Source: an uncultured Paracoccaceae bacterium (GTDB taxonomy: Bacteria; Pseudomonadota; Alphaproteobacteria; Rhodobacterales; Rhodobacteraceae). From it: DNA of 64,000 nt. The position numbers and the translations under genes are program-made. The DNA is taken from assembly GCA_938002605.1 (NCBI GenBank), contig CALLAF010000026.1, forward strand, positions 1 to 64,000. The letters run 5' to 3'. Positions 63,489 to 64,000 of the stretch are shown piece by piece. How positions within the stretch are numbered: the first letter of the stretch is position 1; each line of letters opens with the position of its first letter. The notes beneath the pieces are model-generated. The model ran no database searches. It saw nothing but the letters and a program-made list of their open reading frames with translations, and had not been told where the DNA came from.

Positions 63489-64000
63489 ATGAACGAACAT
63501 ATTTCATCCGCCTATGACCGCGATCTTGAAGGCATCACCACACTGATTATGCAAATGGGTGGCTTGGTCGAAGAGGCTATTTTACGCTCAGCCAATTCGC
63601 TTGCGAACCGCGATGTTGAATTGGCCGAGGCCGTTCGTGAAGCCGACAAAGCGATTGATGCTCTTGAAGAGCAAATCAACGAAGAGGCTGCGCGCACCAT
63701 CGCGTTGCGTGCGCCTGTGTCAAAAGACTTACGGACAGTCCTAACCGTGCTTCGGCTTTCTGCCGCGCTTGAGCGGATTGGTGATTATGCCAAAAACATC
63801 GCAAAACGAACAAGCGTTTTGGTCGAGATGAACCCAGTGAGCGGTGCAGACGCGGCCCTGCGCCGCATGGCCCGCGAAGTTGAACAGATGCTGAAAGACA
63901 CACTGGATGCCTATGTGCGCGGCGACGCCGAATTGGCCGAGGTCGTGCGCCAGCGCGATCAAGAAGTCGATCAAATGTATAATGCATTGTTCCGTGAATT
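63489..64000 (+). CDS. phoU: Phosphate signalling protein PhoU, 5' part
   Basis: PhoU links the Pst transporter to PhoR and represses the Pho regulon when phosphate is plentiful. The first 170 residues are present and the frame runs off the right edge. The helical PhoU repeat shows YDRDLEGITTLIMQMGGLVE, then DKAIDALEEQINEEAARTIA and ALERIGDYAKNIAKR, the metal-binding E(D)xxxD-like motif. The ATG at 63489 has AAGGAG upstream. phoB probably lies beyond the window. Confidence 0.95.
   Translation, partial: MNEHISSAYDRDLEGITTLIMQMGGLVEEAILRSANSLANRDVELAEAVREADKAIDALEEQINEEAARTIALRAPVSKDLRTVLTVLRLSAALERIGDYAKNIAKRTSVLVEMNPVSGADAALRRMAREVEQMLKDTLDAYVRGDAELAEVVRQRDQEVDQMYNALFRE

Noticed and set aside
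1-64000. tRNA, rRNA, CRISPR array, prophage or restriction-modification cluster
   Set aside because: No such pattern was seen on reading; there are no repeat-spacer arrays, phage structural genes or clear tRNA cloverleaf sequences.

Overview
The window reads as chromosomal DNA of a marine alphaproteobacterium of the Rhodobacterales/Roseobacter type. The evidence is the gene order and gene content: nifR3/dusB-ntrB-ntrC-ntrY-ntrX-trkA-trkH-hfq-hflX, a fused ispDF, class II DAHP synthase, lpxI rather than lpxH, DUF6477 and DUF6456 family genes, and a phoR-pstSCAB-phoU block. Genus cannot be fixed from sequence alone. Coding density is high. Many neighbours overlap by the four bases ATGA or by TAATG, so most of the window is a set of translationally coupled operons.

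Layout. 1-681: the right end of an IS3-family element, then about 540 bp without a convincing gene but with three inverted repeats. 682-3677: ssb (minus), a small lytic transglycosylase (plus), an AraC-type regulator and miaA (minus). 3783-15475 (plus): a long envelope and translation run, pyrH, frr, uppS, cdsA, dxr, rseP, bamA, skp/ompH, fabZ, lpxA, lpxI, lpxB. It joins nucleotide supply, ribosome recycling, isoprenoid and phospholipid precursors, outer-membrane protein assembly and lipid A synthesis. 15474-19557 (minus): a FadL-type porin, a DMT exporter, an ABM-domain protein and guaA. 19733-25238: a non-pyrrolysine MttB-type methyltransferase, DUF6477, DUF6456, lipA, a small membrane protein, hpt and a COQ10/RatA-like START protein. 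25278-28697 (minus): amt, a CinA-C amidohydrolase, pgpA and ispDF. 28883-40625 (plus): the nitrogen and potassium regulatory superoperon. 40683-44183: a TetR regulator, a thioredoxin and a penicillin-acylase-family hydrolase. 44241-49943 (minus): a branched-chain amino acid type ABC transporter operon. It carries two extra coupled genes, one of them a 52-residue membrane protein. 50071-54171: a DUF1963 protein, a GlxA-type regulator and DAHP synthase. 54172-57425: a PAS-domain protein, yicC, gmk, a gamma-carbonic-anhydrase-like protein and an unknown. 57544-64000: phoR, a triple-repeat Pho box, pstS, pstC, pstA, pstB and the start of phoU.

No wholly novel multi-gene defence, CRISPR or prophage system is visible; the window is mostly core genome. 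The points most worth following are: (i) an Hfq with serine at two positions that normally contact RNA in the proximal pore; (ii) NtrC and NtrX that both lack the sigma-54-contacting GAFTGA loop; (iii) the two accessory coupled genes in the liv operon; (iv) two perfect CtrA-type boxes between a PAS-domain gene and yicC; (v) folded intergenic elements at pyrH-frr, ntrC-ntrY, SBP-livG and pstS-pstC; (vi) inverted repeats beside the IS3 end.

Gene starts were set by eye from ribosome-binding sites, start-stop overlaps and family length. No searches were run.
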